A stretch of DNA of 64,000 bases, taken from positions 11,691,281-11,755,280 of the forward strand of contig NC_059373.1 in the NCBI RefSeq assembly GCF_019703515.2. Reading direction: 5' to 3'. Positions 35,488 to 48,418 of the stretch are shown here, piece by piece. The notes below the pieces were generated by a model. It was not told where the DNA came from, did no database searches, and worked only from the letters and a program-made list of their open reading frames with translations. Position 1 is the stretch's first letter. Every line of letters begins with the position of its first letter. The stretch is from Myxocyprinus asiaticus (taxonomy: Eukaryota; Chordata; Actinopteri; Cypriniformes; Catostomidae). A program made the position numbers and the translations under genes.

Positions 35488-35945
35488 AGGGATAGTTCAC
35501 CCAAAAATGAAAATTATCTAATCATTTACTCACCCTCATGCCATCCCAGATGTGAATTACTTTCTTTCTTCAGCAGAACACAAACAAAGATTTTTAGAAG
35601 AATATCACAGATCTGTAGGTCCATACAATGCAAGTAAATGGTGTTCAGACCTTTGTAGCTCTACAAAGTTCTTTTTCTTATCCACACCTATCATATTACT
35701 TCTGAAGACATGGATTTAAACACTGGAGTCATATGGACTACTTTTATGTTTCCTTTATGTGATTTTTGGAGCTACAAAGGTCTGATCACCGTTCACTTGC
35801 ATTGTATTGACCTACAGAGCCAAGATATTTTTCTAAAAAATGTTGTTTATGATTCTGCTGAAGAAAGAAAATAATTCACATCTGGGATGGCATGAGGATG
35901 AGTAAATAAGAGAATAGTCCATTTTTGGGTGAACTATCCCTTTAA
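35488..35945. mobile_element. Palindromic MITE (GGGATAGTTCACCC family), full length
   Basis: Ends GGGATAGTTCACCCAAAAAT and TTTTTGGGTGAACTATCCCT are complementary. Arms of about 200 bases carry the usual CATGCCATCCCAGATGTGAA pair. The inner palindrome is shortened. Confidence 0.9.
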
Positions 35946-36077
35946 AAATAGTGCAGATGGAATTAGGCATATACTAGGGTTTGGTTCAATGATACAGAAC
36001 TAAAACAATATTTTGACATTAAAGATACTTTTTGTATTGTCTAAATGCTTAACTAGTCTGCTGCCACAATTTATGTA

Positions 36078-38955
36078 CAACCCTAATTCCAAAAATGTTG
36101 GGACAGTATGAAAAATGCTTATGAAAAAAAAAGGAGTGATTTGTAAATTATATTCACACTTTGCTATCTTGAAAGCACTACAACTATTTTTATTTATTTT
36201 TTTTATTTTTTTAAATGTACAGTAGTTTTGGAACACGCTCCAAAAAAGTCAAGACAGGGGCAGTTTAAGACTAATAACAATTTGACTTGATGAAATAAGG
36301 CAAAGTGAAACAGGAGATATTAAACAGATGAGGCAATTGTGTCATAATACTTTATACTGTATAAGGAGCCACCAAAAACAGCCTAGTCCTTCAAGAGCAA
36401 GGATTGTTCAAGATTTGTCAATTTGCCAACAGATGATTAAGCAAATAATCCAGCGCTTTGAGTTCCGCAAAGACAAATTGGAAGGATTTTGGGCATTTCA
36501 CCCTCTACAGTGCACAATATAGTTAAAAGATTCAAGGAATCTGGTCAAATTAACCACTTCTGAATTCGCGTGATCTCTGATCCCTCAGATGTCACAGTCT
36601 TAAAAAAAGGCATTCATCTGTAATGAATATCAGGAACATGGGCTTGGGATAACTTTAGTAAACCTTTGTTAGTCAACACCATTCGCGCTGTATCCACAGA
36701 TGCAAGTTAAGACTTTACTATGCAAAGCAGAAGCCATACATCAACAATGTCCAGAAGCGCTGCCGACTTCTCTGGGCTCGGTCTCATCTTAGATGGAAAG
36801 TAGAACATTGGAACTGTGTTTTTTGGTCTGAAGAATCCACATTTCAAAATGTTTTTGAAAAACAAAGCCGTCGTGTTATCTGGGCCAAAGAGGAAAAGGA
36901 CCATCCATGCTGTAATCAGCATCAGGTTCAAAAGCCATTGTCTGTATGAGCCAGGGGTGTCAGTGCCCATGGCATGGGTAACTCGCACATCTGTGGGAGC
37001 ACCATGAATGCAGACAGATATGTACAAATTTTGGAGCAACATACAGTGGTAGCCAAAAATATTGGCACCCTTGGTGAATATGAGCAAAGAAGGTTGTGAA
37101 ATAAAAATAAAAAAACACAAAAATCGAACCTTTAATTGAAGTAAAACAATTGAAACAGGAAATATCTCATTATTAAATAAATATTTTTCTCCAAAACGCA
37201 TTAGCCATAATTATTGGCACCCTTTTATTCAATACTTTTTGCAACCTCCCTTTGCCAAAATAACAGCTCCATGGCAAACCTTGATTTTGTGGTCAGTGAA
37301 CCATTTTTGTGTTGATTTTGATGTTTGTTTTGGATCATTGTCCTGCTGGAAGATGCAACCAGGGCACATTGTAAGCTTTCTGGCAGAGGCAGCCAGGTTT
37401 TGATTTTTTATCTGTTGGTATTTGATAGAGTCCGTGATGCCATGTATCCAAACAAGATGTCCAGGACCTCTGGCAGAAAAACAGCCCCACAACATTAACG
37501 ATCCAGCACCACATTTCTGGTGTTTGCTGCCAAAAAGCTAATTTTTTGTTTCATCTAACCATAGATCCCGGTCGCATTTGAAGTTCCAGTAGTGTTTGGC
37601 AAACTGAAGATGCTTGAGTTTGTTGTTGGATGAGAGCAGAGGCTTTTTTTTTTTTATCTTAAAACCCTCTCAAAAAACTTGTGGTGATGTAGGTGATGTC
37701 TCATTTTTTATGTATTTTTTTTTTTTTTTTTAGACATTCTGACCCAAAGACCCAACTAATTTCGGCAATTCTCCAGCTGTGATCCTTGGAGATTCTTTGG
37801 CCTCTTGAACCATCCTCCACACTGTGCGTGGAGACAATATAGACACACGTCCTTTTCCAGGACGATTCTCAAGATCTCCAGTTGATTCGAACTTGTTAAA
37901 TTTTGATGGTGAAAATGGGCATTTTCAATGCTTTGGCTATTTTCTTATAGCCACTTCCCATTTTGTGAAGCTCAACAACTTTTTTCCACACATCATAACT
38001 ATATTTTTTTAGTCTAACACACTGTGATTGATGATTAAGGGAATTTGGCCTGTGTGTTACCTCATTTATACCCCTGTGAAACAGGCAGTCATGGCTGAAC
38101 AATTTCATGTTCCTTGTCACCCAGGTGCACCAAAATATGTAAAATATGAATGGGAATATACTTCAGATATATTTTACTCATAAGAATTTCTAGGGGTACC
38201 AATAATTGTGGCCAACGTGTTTTGGAGAAAAATATTTATTTTCTAATGAGATATTTCCCCTCTTTCAATTGTTTTACTTCAATTAAATGTTAGACTGTGA
38301 ATTTTTTGAATGAAAGATCAAAAGGATAAACAATGCAGATTTTTCTTTGCTTATATTTACCAGGGGTGCTAATATTTTTGGCCACCACTGTATACTGCCA
38401 TCCAGCACCGTCTTTTCCAGGGACATCCCTGCATTTTCTTCAAACCACATACAGCCCGGATTACAAGTGCATGGCTATGTTAGTGAGAGTGTGGGTGCTA
38501 GATTGGCCTGCCTGAAGTCCTGACCTGTCTCCAATTGAGTATGTGTGGTGCATTATGAAGCACACCATATGGCAACGAATATCCCATACAACTGTACAGC
38601 TAAAGACCTACATAATGAATGAATGGGGGAAAATTCCACTTTCTAAACTTAACAAACTTGTGTCTTCAGTGCCCAAAAGCTTAAGTGTTATTAGAAGAAA
38701 TGGTGATGTTTCACAGTGGTAAACACTTGACTGTCCCAACTTTTTTGGAGCGTGTTGCAATCATCTGATTTGGAATTACTGTACATTTTAAAAAAAATAA
38801 AAAATAATGAAAATCAGAGGGTAAAACATCACACTGTATAATGTGTAGTTGTAGTGCTTTCAACATAGCAAAAGTTGAATATAATTTACAAATCACTCAT
38901 TTTTGTTTTTATTAGCATTTTTCACACTGTCCCAACTTTTTTGGAATTGGGGTTG
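36078..38955 (+). mobile_element. Tc1/mariner-like element, decayed, with nested element
   Basis: TA-bounded ends CAACCCTAATTCCAAAAATG and (right) TTTTTTGGAATTGGGGTTG form inverted repeats. Plus-strand remnants of a transposase are frame-broken: a SIRFKSHCLYEPGV-like stretch near 36921, and RVWVLDWPA then PVSN near the right arm. The gene is split by the inner element and carries many stops, so it is long inactive. Confidence 0.75.
37044..38390 (-). mobile_element. Nested Tc1-like element
   Basis: Inserted at TA. The left end CAGTGGTAGCCAAAAATATT and right end AATATTTTTGGCCACCACTG are inverted repeats. Minus-strand transposase fragments: MLWGCFSARGPGHLVWIHGI, CIFQQDNDPKQTSKSTQKWF, and near the other end VWKKVVELHKMGSGYKKIAK then ALKMP. 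Frameshifts make it inactive. Confidence 0.85.
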
Positions 38956-41900
38956 TATATGATATCATGTATTTACATTTTTTGCATTATAAAATTTATT
39001 TTATATTATTATTATTATTATTATTATTTAAATTGTAATATACTAAATTATCTTTCAAGTCAAGTCATTTTTATATGTATAGCGCTTTTCACAACACACA
39101 TCGTTTCAAAGCAACTTTAGAGAAAATTATGCGGTAACAGAAAATTATGCTGTAATGTCTCGTGATTGAAAATATTTAAAAATTATTTGTCTTTAGGCCC
39201 CCAGTGAGCAAGTCAAAGGCAACTGTGGCAAGGAACCCAAAACTCCATAAGATGTTAAAAAAAAAAAAAAAAAAACTGGCTTAGCTGGGGGAGCCAGTTC
39301 GCCCTCTGGCTACAGAGCATGAATATTATGCCAATATTAGTTATCTATGTTTAATACATCTCATGTTTTATTTGAGTAAATTAAGTAGATGTTGGTGGGC
39401 TATGTTTAAAACTAAAGGATCTTGTATGAACTGTAAGATTAATAATTAAGTGTCTTTGAAGTCCATCCCAAATTGACTGGGTTCAATTCGTATTTGGCTG
39501 TTGAAGGTTTTAGTTGGCATTCATTTATTGCCTATGCATTCCATTTAAAGAAAGTGTAGTCCAACCTATGACCAAGATGATGCCTTTGATCTCAAGAAGA
39601 TGAGGTCAGTATCTTTGTTTGGTGGCCTTTCTCAGTATATATTCATATGCAATTAATTTGATTAATTAAGTGACACATTGTGTAATTAACTCTATAAAAA
39701 TGTTATATTGATTGACAGCCCTACACATGACTTTTGGTTCAAAAGCTCTCACGGCATGTGATATCCCTGTGAGAACAAGAACCTTGAGCTGAGGGCTCCT
39801 CTCATCTGAAGGATCTGAAATGTTACTCTTATGTAAAATAAAACAACCTGCCCATAAGCCAGCACTGATCAATGCCCTCCAGGCCTATTCCAGACCGCCG
39901 TTCTTTCTCATGCTAATAGTGTGTGCGAATGAGAGAAATGATGAGAGCCATTTAACCAAGAAGCTCACTGCTGTTGTCATCCCTCGGTGAAAAGCACAGG
40001 AGGCAAAACCGGAAAAATAAAAGCAGAATGCCTCTTCATAGAAACGGCCCCCTGACAAAAGAGCTTGAGTTTTTCCTCTTTCTCTCTCAAGTATGTCCCT
40101 AAGCCAATGGAATATGTGGGAAAATTATGTCAAAAAAGAAGTTTTTTTCTTGTTTCCCTCTGGCAAGGGCCAACGGCGCGGCCTGCGTGAAAACACTGAG
40201 GCCTTTCATCTTGCCAGCGCACTCATAAAAACAGCAACACATAACACCATCCCCTGAGAAAAAGAATCTGCGTGAAAAGGACAGGGGGAAGGAGGAGGGG
40301 GGAATGGACAAGTTGAACAGAAAAGACAAAAAAAAAAAAAAAAAAAAAATGCAAGCAAAATTAATCCCCCAAATGGCTATGCCCCCCCAGTCCCCGGAGG
40401 ACTGGAGTAAACTGGGAGACACTGGGAGTGAGGGGTGCTGTCTGATTGATCAGTTATAGTTTGGCAAACCCCTACGATGGCCTGTCGCCCCACTGCAAGC
40501 TTCATGCTTCAGCTAGTGAGGAAAAAGGGGGAAATGGAAGGATTAAAATGAAGAAAAATTAAGACAGAGTACACAGTTCCCAGCTGAAAGGGAGGAATCC
40601 CCCTTTATGGGGGCAAAACAATGCAGAGGCTGAATTTTGCAAAGCTGGCCAGGGATCGGGTGAAGTCGTTATTCATTCAAGCTGGGAGGAAAAAGCGACT
40701 CAATTACCTCAAGCTGAAGATGCTATCAATGAATCGAGAGCGCATATTTTACTCTATTCATCCGGGCCTCGTTTAAAGTGAAAGGAATGATTCAACCTGC
40801 CCTCGCTGCTTGTATGTTTTGTGTGTGAAATTTGATGACGACTTTGTGCCTGCATAATGAATATTCATTGGTTGAAATCCATCAAGTACACTGAGGCTGT
40901 TACAACAATATGGCATTATACTAGTACTCTAGGAACTGGGTATGCAATACAGCTTAATGGAACATGCCATGTATGGTGAGGTGAGACTTAAATGAAACCT
41001 AGAAATGGCTTAATCATGTTTTCTAAACTCTTCCCAGATACATGACTTCCAAAACTATTGGCTCAAATACACTGATCAAAGTTTAAACTGCTACTGCAAG
41101 AGAATGTATTTATTCAACCATGCTAGAAATCTACAATCAGTATAATTTTTCATATACCATAAATGTATTGTATCCATAACATCTGAACATACTTGAATAC
41201 TTGACTCTGATTGGTCAATCAAGGCATTCTGTGGTCAAATATTTTATATAATGATAGCTAAACTGTATATTTGACCACTGTCCTAGGCAACTGTTGGTGT
41301 TTATTTTACAATAATGAAGAGTTGGTTGACTTTATATCAAAGTCTTTCTAGCAAGTTGGTCCACTGCCTGCCATCTTTGGAATGCTCCCGCAAGGCTAGT
41401 TCCAGTCATGACAGTGCAACTCCTAATACTTGAATGGGGAAACACCAAAATCTCAAAAACAGCTGCTCAAGATAACGATTAAAAAACATATTTTAAATCA
41501 GCCATAAAATCAAACAACACTGGTATTATAAATTGTGCTTTACCTCAGATTACACCGAAAAATGCAGTTTTAGCAGTTTGTTTTGCTAATGTGCATGCGC
41601 ATTCTCGAGTTGATTGACAGACGATGTCTGTACCTAAAAGGTGATTGGCTCTTTAACCAGTAAGGCAGGACTTTCTTTCTACATCCATTGACCGTTGGGC
41701 GCTAGAGCTCCTTGGCTGGGCATTCCAATTTCTCCCATTCATTTTAATAGAAGTGGCCCATCTCAGCTAAACAGTTTCTGCTTTATATACTATGTTTATC
41801 CCTTACATAGTTACAGATTTCAAATAATTTGACTTACAAATCTTTTAAAACCAAGCTTTTTGTTGTAGCTGTGGCCTAGCAGTTATTGCACATGCTTTGA

Positions 41901-43360
41901 CACATTGAGCTGCAAGTTGAAAGCGGCTTGCAAATAAATTTAAAAATAAAAAAAGGTACAGGTTTTGACCAACATGAAAGTAAGTAAATTACAGAAATTT
42001 CATTTTGGATGAACAATCCCTTTAACTCTAAATGTGCATCTATACATTGCTTAAACATCACTGGAAGCAAGTGAGATGCTCTTTTCAAATCTCCCAGAGT
42101 AGTGAGATGTTCGGTTAGCGAAGAGAGCTGTCACATCCCTCATGCCACCAAGGTTTCGATCCTCAAAGAGAATATCGCTCCATATTACTGCATTGACAGA
42201 CACACGCTCGCACATACTGTGTAAAGTGATAGCTTATGTGCTGTCAGCAGCTTCTAGTGAGAGCTTAGAGCTTTGTGCAAGGAATGTCACAACAGATTAT
42301 TAGAGGCGAAAACGTTCTCTGTAACTTTCGCAGAGTCGTATCGACTTTCCCACCCCGTCTCGTTCTCTGTATTGGCACCTCTGACATCATCTCCTTGAGA
42401 TATTGAATTCCACTCCCAGACGCAACTTGCACACAGAACACAGCAGATCTATGAGCTCTGCTAGAGCAGCTGAGATCACACCTACCAGCATGCATGACAG
42501 GATCTGAAACACTTCATGACAGGAAGAAAAGTGGTCAAGCAATATGGGTTTCTCGACAGGTTTTTGTGATACTGATATGTAGAAAGTACAGTATATTGGC
42601 CGATTGCTGATAAAATTACGTCATATTGTTTAAAGGTGCACTAATTATTTTGCTGACTGCAAAACCTTTAAACAGAAAGAAATATTAATAGTAGAATAGT
42701 ATTTTTTTTTATTTTATTTTATGTATTTTTTTTTTTTTTTTTATAGAGTAAAAGCCACTTTATTCTACATATGGTGCTGGGAAAACATTCATGAGTGCCG
42801 TTATGTTGAGATCACATGACCAGCCGAACGTTACTCAGTTTATCTCAATAATCGCCTAAAACTGGACTCTTTCACTGGCGGAAAACCTTAATCATGCATG
42901 ACTGAATTTTTACAATGACATCAGTAATGGAGTGTTTTAATATGCACTGCAACAAACAATATTAATGAGTACACCTTTAAAGGAACATTTATTTTACGCA
43001 ATATTTGCTCAAAATTCGCTAAAATATTTGAAACAAGAAAATTCCCATTATCCATTTACAAGGCTGTCAGTAGATTTCAGAATTGGCACTAGGGGGAGTG
43101 TTCTCTTTTGCTAATCTTCTTAGTGGGATTAATATTGCTTGATTGACTGGCCTTGACAATATATGGGTTTTTCATGGATGAAGAATAAGGTGTAATAAGC
43201 TTTAGGCCTTGCATGTCCTTAAAGTCAACATGAAATCTAAACATTTTTATTTCACATTCCTGGTCTTACTGCAAACAATTTATCAGTACACGTGAAAAAA
43301 GTTCTTTGTAATCTTTTTCTTCCACTTTCCATGATCCGATCAATTACTGATTGATAAATG
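38956..43360. other. Long intron; one diverged repeat, otherwise not recognised
   Basis: At about 39053-39120 there is a common fish repeat motif (TATAGCGCTTTTCACAACAC, GTTTCAAAGCAACTTTA). A tRNA-like SINE remnant may lie near 41868-41935 (GTAGCTGTGGCCTAGCAGTT). Poly-A runs occur near 39255 and 40331. The stretch 39890-40920 is richer in G+C, non-repetitive by eye, and includes TAATGAATATTCATTGG. No exon was found, although a piece coding VGLLDLELNR would be expected in this intron region. Confidence 0.45.
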
Positions 43361-43450
43361 TAGGGCTACAACTAACAATTACTTTGATAATCGATTAATC
43401 TTCAATTATTTCATCGATTAATTGAATAAAACCCAAAATTGTATTTCCTG

Positions 43451-43529
<79 letters not shown>

Positions 43530-44530
43530 TACACACACACACACACTTTCTTTATTGAAAAGATAAAGTACTGAATTCACGATTCTATACTTTCATAAAA
43601 CTTTGAACAAAGCCTGAATCATGAAAAGTATGAATTTATTATTATTATTAATTTGAGGACATATGCATAACAGCTCCTTTCCTTGTAAAACTTAACAAAA
43701 ATTACTGTTCATTGTGTATTGATCCATCGGGATGGAGTGGGACAGAAAAATCAATGGTGACACCACAACAGAAATATTAATAATTCTGATTCTGAGATAC
43801 ATACTTCTGTTAGATGCATATGCTTGTACACAGTCACTGATTACGTACATTGCAAGTATTTTAAAGTAATATTGTACATAGTATTGTCACTGATTACATG
43901 TTTCTAAACTATTTTTTTCAAAAATGTGTCTATCCAGTAAAATAATGTTTGCCATGGTATAAATTTACTGGTAAAATCAGACATTACATTTGGCATTATC
44001 AGGAGGACTGTCAAATATCAGGACCCTTAGTATTATTCTACATTATATTCAGCATTATACACAGTTTAATATAGTACCATTATCTGTAAACGCAGTGAAA
44101 ATTCACTCTCGTGCTGAAAATAGCACTGTTGCACATTGTATTACATGCGCTCGCATAAGGAGGAGAAATCATCTATAAAACACTTTTAAAACTGGCACAA
44201 CTTGACCTCCATGAAAGCAGAACACATGATTTGCACAAATGGTTTGATTGATGTGAATGCTCGTTTGCTCTGTGAAGTTTAACGGAGACTCGCATTTTTC
44301 GCAACAGTTTAGCGAAACGCGTAAATACGCGCCTGATTATGAATACATAACATGTATACATTGTTAAACATATAAAATAGCGGTAAACAACTCTTTTTAC
44401 AAATTGCAAATGCGGAAACAACTCTCAAGCGGATTAAACAGCACACACCCTCTGTCAACATGTCAATTCACTGTCAATGATTTCCATTATCGATAATGGT
44501 CGATTTTATCGATTAGTTGCTGCAACCCTA
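43361..44530. mobile_element. hAT-type element with (TA)n(CA)n core
   Basis: Ends TAGGGCTACAACTAACAATT and (right) ATTAGTTGCTGCAACCCTA are inverted repeats, each followed inward by ATCGATTAATC/CGATTTTATCGAT motifs. The 8-bp flank GATAAATG/GATAAAAG differs at one base. No transposase is visible, so it is non-autonomous. Confidence 0.85.
43455..43546. repeat. (TA)n(CA)n microsatellite
   Basis: More than 30 TA units followed by CA units, inside the hAT-type element. Confidence 0.97.
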
Positions 44531-45327
44531 GATAAAAGTCCCGCCCTACATTTTTTCTCATTAATATCCTGTTTCAAATCAAAAATATGCCGACTTCTAA
44601 AGTAAAGGTGGCATACATTGTTTCACATTGACTCTTACATCAAAAGCCAAGCAAGTAACGTTCAGAAAACCGCTATGCCATGCATAGCTGGGTCTAAAAA
44701 CAAAACTCCACCCTCAATAGCCTTTATTTCCAAGGATGCTTTCTAAACTTCACAATTTGGTTCCGAGTTATGAATACATATATTATAGTAAAAATTGGCT
44801 GACTAATGATATAATTTCTGATAAGATTTATCTAATGATGAAGGCAGTGTTTAGTACACGCACGTGTGCAAGTAAATACAAGCAAACCAAAATCAGCACT
44901 CGCAAACATGTGAACAAGTTAAAAAAGAAAAACACCAAAGTCAGTTAGAGGAGGGGTAATGAGTGTAATGGGATTTTATTTTATTTTTTTTTTGTTTACT
45001 TTTACAGCATTGACATCCACTGTATCTAATCATTAAGGGAATTCAGAAGGTTCTGCCACAAATGTCACGCAAGTCTTTGGTTGGTTAATTTCCCTCTAGA
45101 TTAATCTCTCTGGGGTTGACCTTTCACATCGACAGGTCCAAATTCGCCACTAAGATCAGGGATGAAAACCACTTCATCTGTTTCGCCATTTTTATTCTGT
45201 CCTCTTCAAGTCTTTATTGAAAGGTTACAATAAGGAAAAACAGTCCCGGTGTAATGTCTAGCCCATATTGACAACACAAATGTAGATCACAGTATATTGC
45301 AGCTCATACTTTAGAAACATATTGCCC
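44531..45327. other. Intron, nothing recognised
   Basis: Poly-T near 44980-44992. No exon or element termini were supported. Confidence 0.45.
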
Positions 45328-45992
45328 TTAAAAGGATAGTTTACCTACAAATGAAACTTATTTCAATTTACTCACCCTCATGCCATCCCAGATGTGTATG
45401 ACTTTATTCAGCAGAATACAAATGAAGATTCTTTGAAAAATCTCTCATTGTAGGTCCATACAATGAAAGTGAATGGTGATCAGACCTTTGTAGCTCCAAA
45501 AATCATATAAAGGAAACAGAAGTAATCCATAAGACTCCAGTGGTTAAATCCATATCTTCAGAAGTGATGGTGTGGGTGAGAAACCGAACAATATTTAAGT
45601 CCTTTTTTACTCTAATTCTTCCACTCAAGATGTGAAAGTAAAACTAATCAGGCACCAAATGTGACTTTAAGATGTAAAAGTGAAAGTGGAGATTTAGAGT
45701 AAAAAAAGGACTTAACTGTCAATCTGTTTTTCATCCACACCTATTACATCACTTCGGAAGATATGGATTTAACCACTGGAGTCTTATGAATTAGTTTCCT
45801 TTATGCGATTTTTGGAGCTACAAAGGTGTGATCACCATTCACTTGTATTGTGAGGACCAACAGAGCTGAAATAGTCTTCTAAAAATCTTTGTTTGTGTTC
45901 TGCTGAAGAAAGAAAGTCATATACATTTGGGATGGCATGAGGGTCAGTAAATGATGAGAGAATTTTCATTTTCGGGTGAACTACCCCTATAA
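45328..45992. mobile_element. Palindromic MITE (full length)
   Basis: Ends TTAAAAGGATAGTTTACC and TTTTCGGGTGAACTACCCCT enclose long complementary arms with the CCTCATGCCATCCCAGATGT pair. The central TGTGAAAGTAAAAC / GATGTAAAAGTGAAAG segment forms the loop region. Confidence 0.88.
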
Positions 45993-45997
45993 ATAGA

Positions 45998-46325
45998 TAG
46001 TACACCCAAAAATGAAAATTCTGTCATCATTTACACACATATGACATTTTTTCTTCCATGGAACACAAAATTAGGTTAGACAAAAGATACGGTGCTTCAG
46101 TCACCATTTACTTGATATTTTTGTTTTCATCTGCTGAACAAAATGAGATGTCAACATTTAATTTCATTGTATGAAAAAAAGGAGTAATGAAAGTGAATGG
46201 TGACTGAGGTTATCATTTTGCCTAATATCTTTTTTTGAGTTCCGCAGAAGAATGAAACTAATACAGGATTGAAACACCATGAAGGTGCGTAAACGATGAC
46301 AGATTTGTCATTTTTGGGTGGTTAA
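45998..46325. mobile_element. Related short palindromic MITE
   Basis: Begins TAGTACACCCAAAAATGAAA and ends with TCATTTTTGGGTGG. The centre repeats CAGTCACCATTTACTTGA and GAAAGTGAATGGTGACTGAG in inverted orientation. Confidence 0.8.
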
Positions 46326-46348
46326 CCTTTGGGAGGGAAACTACCCAC

Positions 46349-46426
46349 CTTTTGTTTTGGACTGTGAATTGTTCAGCACACTTCTAGTCTCTTTCCCAGT
46401 ATAAATCACCACGCCTATGACAGTAC
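46349..46426 (-). pseudogene. atp9b: atp9b exon fragment: [16 protein letters not shown]
   Basis: Seventy-eight bases from a CAG acceptor to a GTGGGT donor, reading [17 protein letters not shown], then LNNSQSKTK. The second half has drifted from the usual MNTSNPKNK. It is open. It ends in phase 1, whereas the next fragment starts in phase 0 with about ten family residues (VGLLDLELNR, 29 nt) unaccounted for. Confidence 0.9.
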
Positions 46427-46429
46427 CTG

Positions 46430-47828
46430 CAAAAAAGACAAAATGGGATGAGCAATTGCAAACAATGAGGACGATAAATAAATAGGCAACATGTCTCTGG
46501 CTGGTCTAATGAACAATTAGCTCAAAAAGTGTGTTTCCAGTTAACGGATGCAGCCGAGACAAATGATTCAATATGTGGGACACCCAGAAATAAACTGTTA
46601 CAATTAGGCCTATTATAGTCAGATCAATGGTGCTGCTTGGTAATGGGCTGATTCGTTAAAGTAAACTAATTACTGATGGAGTATGTAGCCTTACTGCTAA
46701 ATGAGGAACATCCAAAGTTCAACTTTTGTTAAAACACAGTAACACAACATAAAATATGGTGCGACCAAACTTAAAGGAGAAGTGTGTATTTTTTAGATAT
46801 TAAAATACTTTTTCTTATCACAACTGAATATAAATAGACTGTTTTCTCCAAAAAGTGTAAACACTATGGCTCTGTGGTACTTTCAAATTGCTCTGTTTGT
46901 TTGAAAATCAACCAGCCCAACACAGTGACATTGGCTTAACAAATAGGAAGTTTTCAGGAAACCTGTTTGAAAACAGACATTTTTGCTATTCTGTTTGATG
47001 AGGCTAGTGGTGCAAACAACACACATATTTTTCCACTTTCTTTAAGCTTGATACATTGTGCCATGTTTGGAAAGAACGAAACCTACACTGCTCTCAAGGG
47101 GGTGTTTAATGGGCTAGGGCTTTAGGGCATATCTGTTCCTCGCCCGATGGTGTTTTGTGTTGGGTCTGCTTGGTTGCATGAGATGACGTCATTGCGTTTT
47201 GTGGGGAGACGTGAAAGAACTTTCTTCTGCTGAAGGTCACACCAAGCTAGAGAATGAGAGGAACCTCTAAAACCCCCAGGAGAACCAAGAAACGGGCAAC
47301 CACAGATCAATGAAGGGCCGATTGCTGGCACAAGTGCCCGCCACTTGAAGAAATGGCCTTGCTGTTATTGTTGGACTGAGATCAGGTTCTACACAACAGA
47401 CCCCTAGGAGATGTCGGTGAAAGCATAGCAGCAAAACTGATCTTGGGTCTGTTCTTTGGGGAAAAGTTTCATCTGCACCACAGGGAGAGGACTGCAAAGA
47501 GCCAGACACTTTGGCTTGCCATTAATGGCTCCTCATATTTCTCTGAGATTGTTTGAACAGTAGCAGATGAGTATGGCAATCTCAAGTGACAAACAAATGG
47601 GAAAGATTTGAGTGATGCTGGCTAATCGCCTTGGTATCGACAGCACACTCTTCTAAAACAAACTCAAAAGATTTTTGACCTGTGTTGAGTATTTCAGACC
47701 TTGGAGAGCTGCATTTTTCTTATATTTCCATAATAGAAGCATACAATTTAGGGGAGCCAAAAAATTGTGGTCGTGCAGAAGGTGGCGTGGTATGTCTCTG
47801 TGTGTGTGTTGGAAGAGACTTTGCGTAC
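46430..47828. other. Intron; one MITE-like piece, otherwise unique
   Basis: 46770-47100 begins AAAGGAGAAGTGTGTATTTT and resembles the start of another short fish repeat. 47110-47650 shows no repeat pattern and has several CpG-containing motifs (GATGACGTCATTGCG is CRE-like). No exon was seen. Confidence 0.45.
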
Positions 47829-47904
47829 CAGATGCCACAACAGTGCTCGCCCACAGGATGTTCTCAATACTCAAGCTCTCGTGGATGGGAGGGTCGCAAT
47901 CCTC
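47829..47904 (-). pseudogene. atp9b: atp9b exon fragment: [20 protein letters not shown]
   Basis: Seventy-six bases after a TAG acceptor, ending at a GTACGC donor in phase 1. It reads [20 protein letters not shown], then TVVASG. It is open. Ser to Cys in the EDSDPP motif is unusual for the family. It joins in phase to the next fragment. Confidence 0.93.
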
Positions 47905-47984
47905 CTAGGGGAAAGAAATAAAAGCTTGAATCAGAGAGCAGGACAATGTATATTCATCGTGTTTTATACTACTTTTTTTCCTCC

Positions 47985-48394
47985 CCCCCCTTTTTCCCCC
48001 CAATTTGGAATGCCCAATTCCCAATGTGCTCTAAGTCCTCGTGGTGGCGTAGTGACTCGCCTCAATCCGGGTGGCGGAGGATGAATCCCAGTTGCCTCCG
48101 CGTCTGAGACCATCAACCCACGCATCTTATCACGTGGCTTGTTGAGCGCGTTGCCACGGAGACATAGCGCGTGTGGAGGCTTCATGCCATCCACACTCAA
48201 CTCACCACGCGCCCCACCGAGAACGAACCACATTATAGTGACCACGAGGAGGTTACCCTATGTGACTCTACCCTCCCTAGCAACCGGGCCAATTTGGTTG
48301 CTTAGGAGACCAGCATGCCCTGGGATTCGAACTAGCGAACTCCAGAGGTGGTAGCCAGTGTCTTTTACCACTGAACTACCCAGGCCCCCAATTG
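47985..48394 (-). mobile_element. Long tRNA-derived SINE (cyprinid type)
   Basis: Read on the minus strand it starts GGGGCCTGGGTAGTTCAGTG (A box), has CTAGTTCGAATCCCAGGG (B box), then a long body with TTGCTAGGGAGGGTAGAGTC and GCCACCACGAGGACTTAGAG. It ends GGCATTCCAAATTGGGGGGA and an A/G-rich tail. Such about 400-bp SINEs are frequent in cyprinids, possibly the HAmo family by memory. It lies beside an atp9b exon without disrupting it. Confidence 0.8.
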
Positions 48395-48418
48395 TTTTAT
48401 ACTTCTTCATCTATTTTG

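Noticed and set aside
42265..42495. Minus-strand 76-codon frame with Cys/Arg-rich sequence, possible exon
   Set aside because: No resemblance to the missing atp9b segments and no supporting acceptor/donor pair in phase.
47964..48245. 93-codon minus-strand frame with Gly/Arg-rich composition
   Set aside because: It lies entirely in and around the long tRNA-derived SINE.
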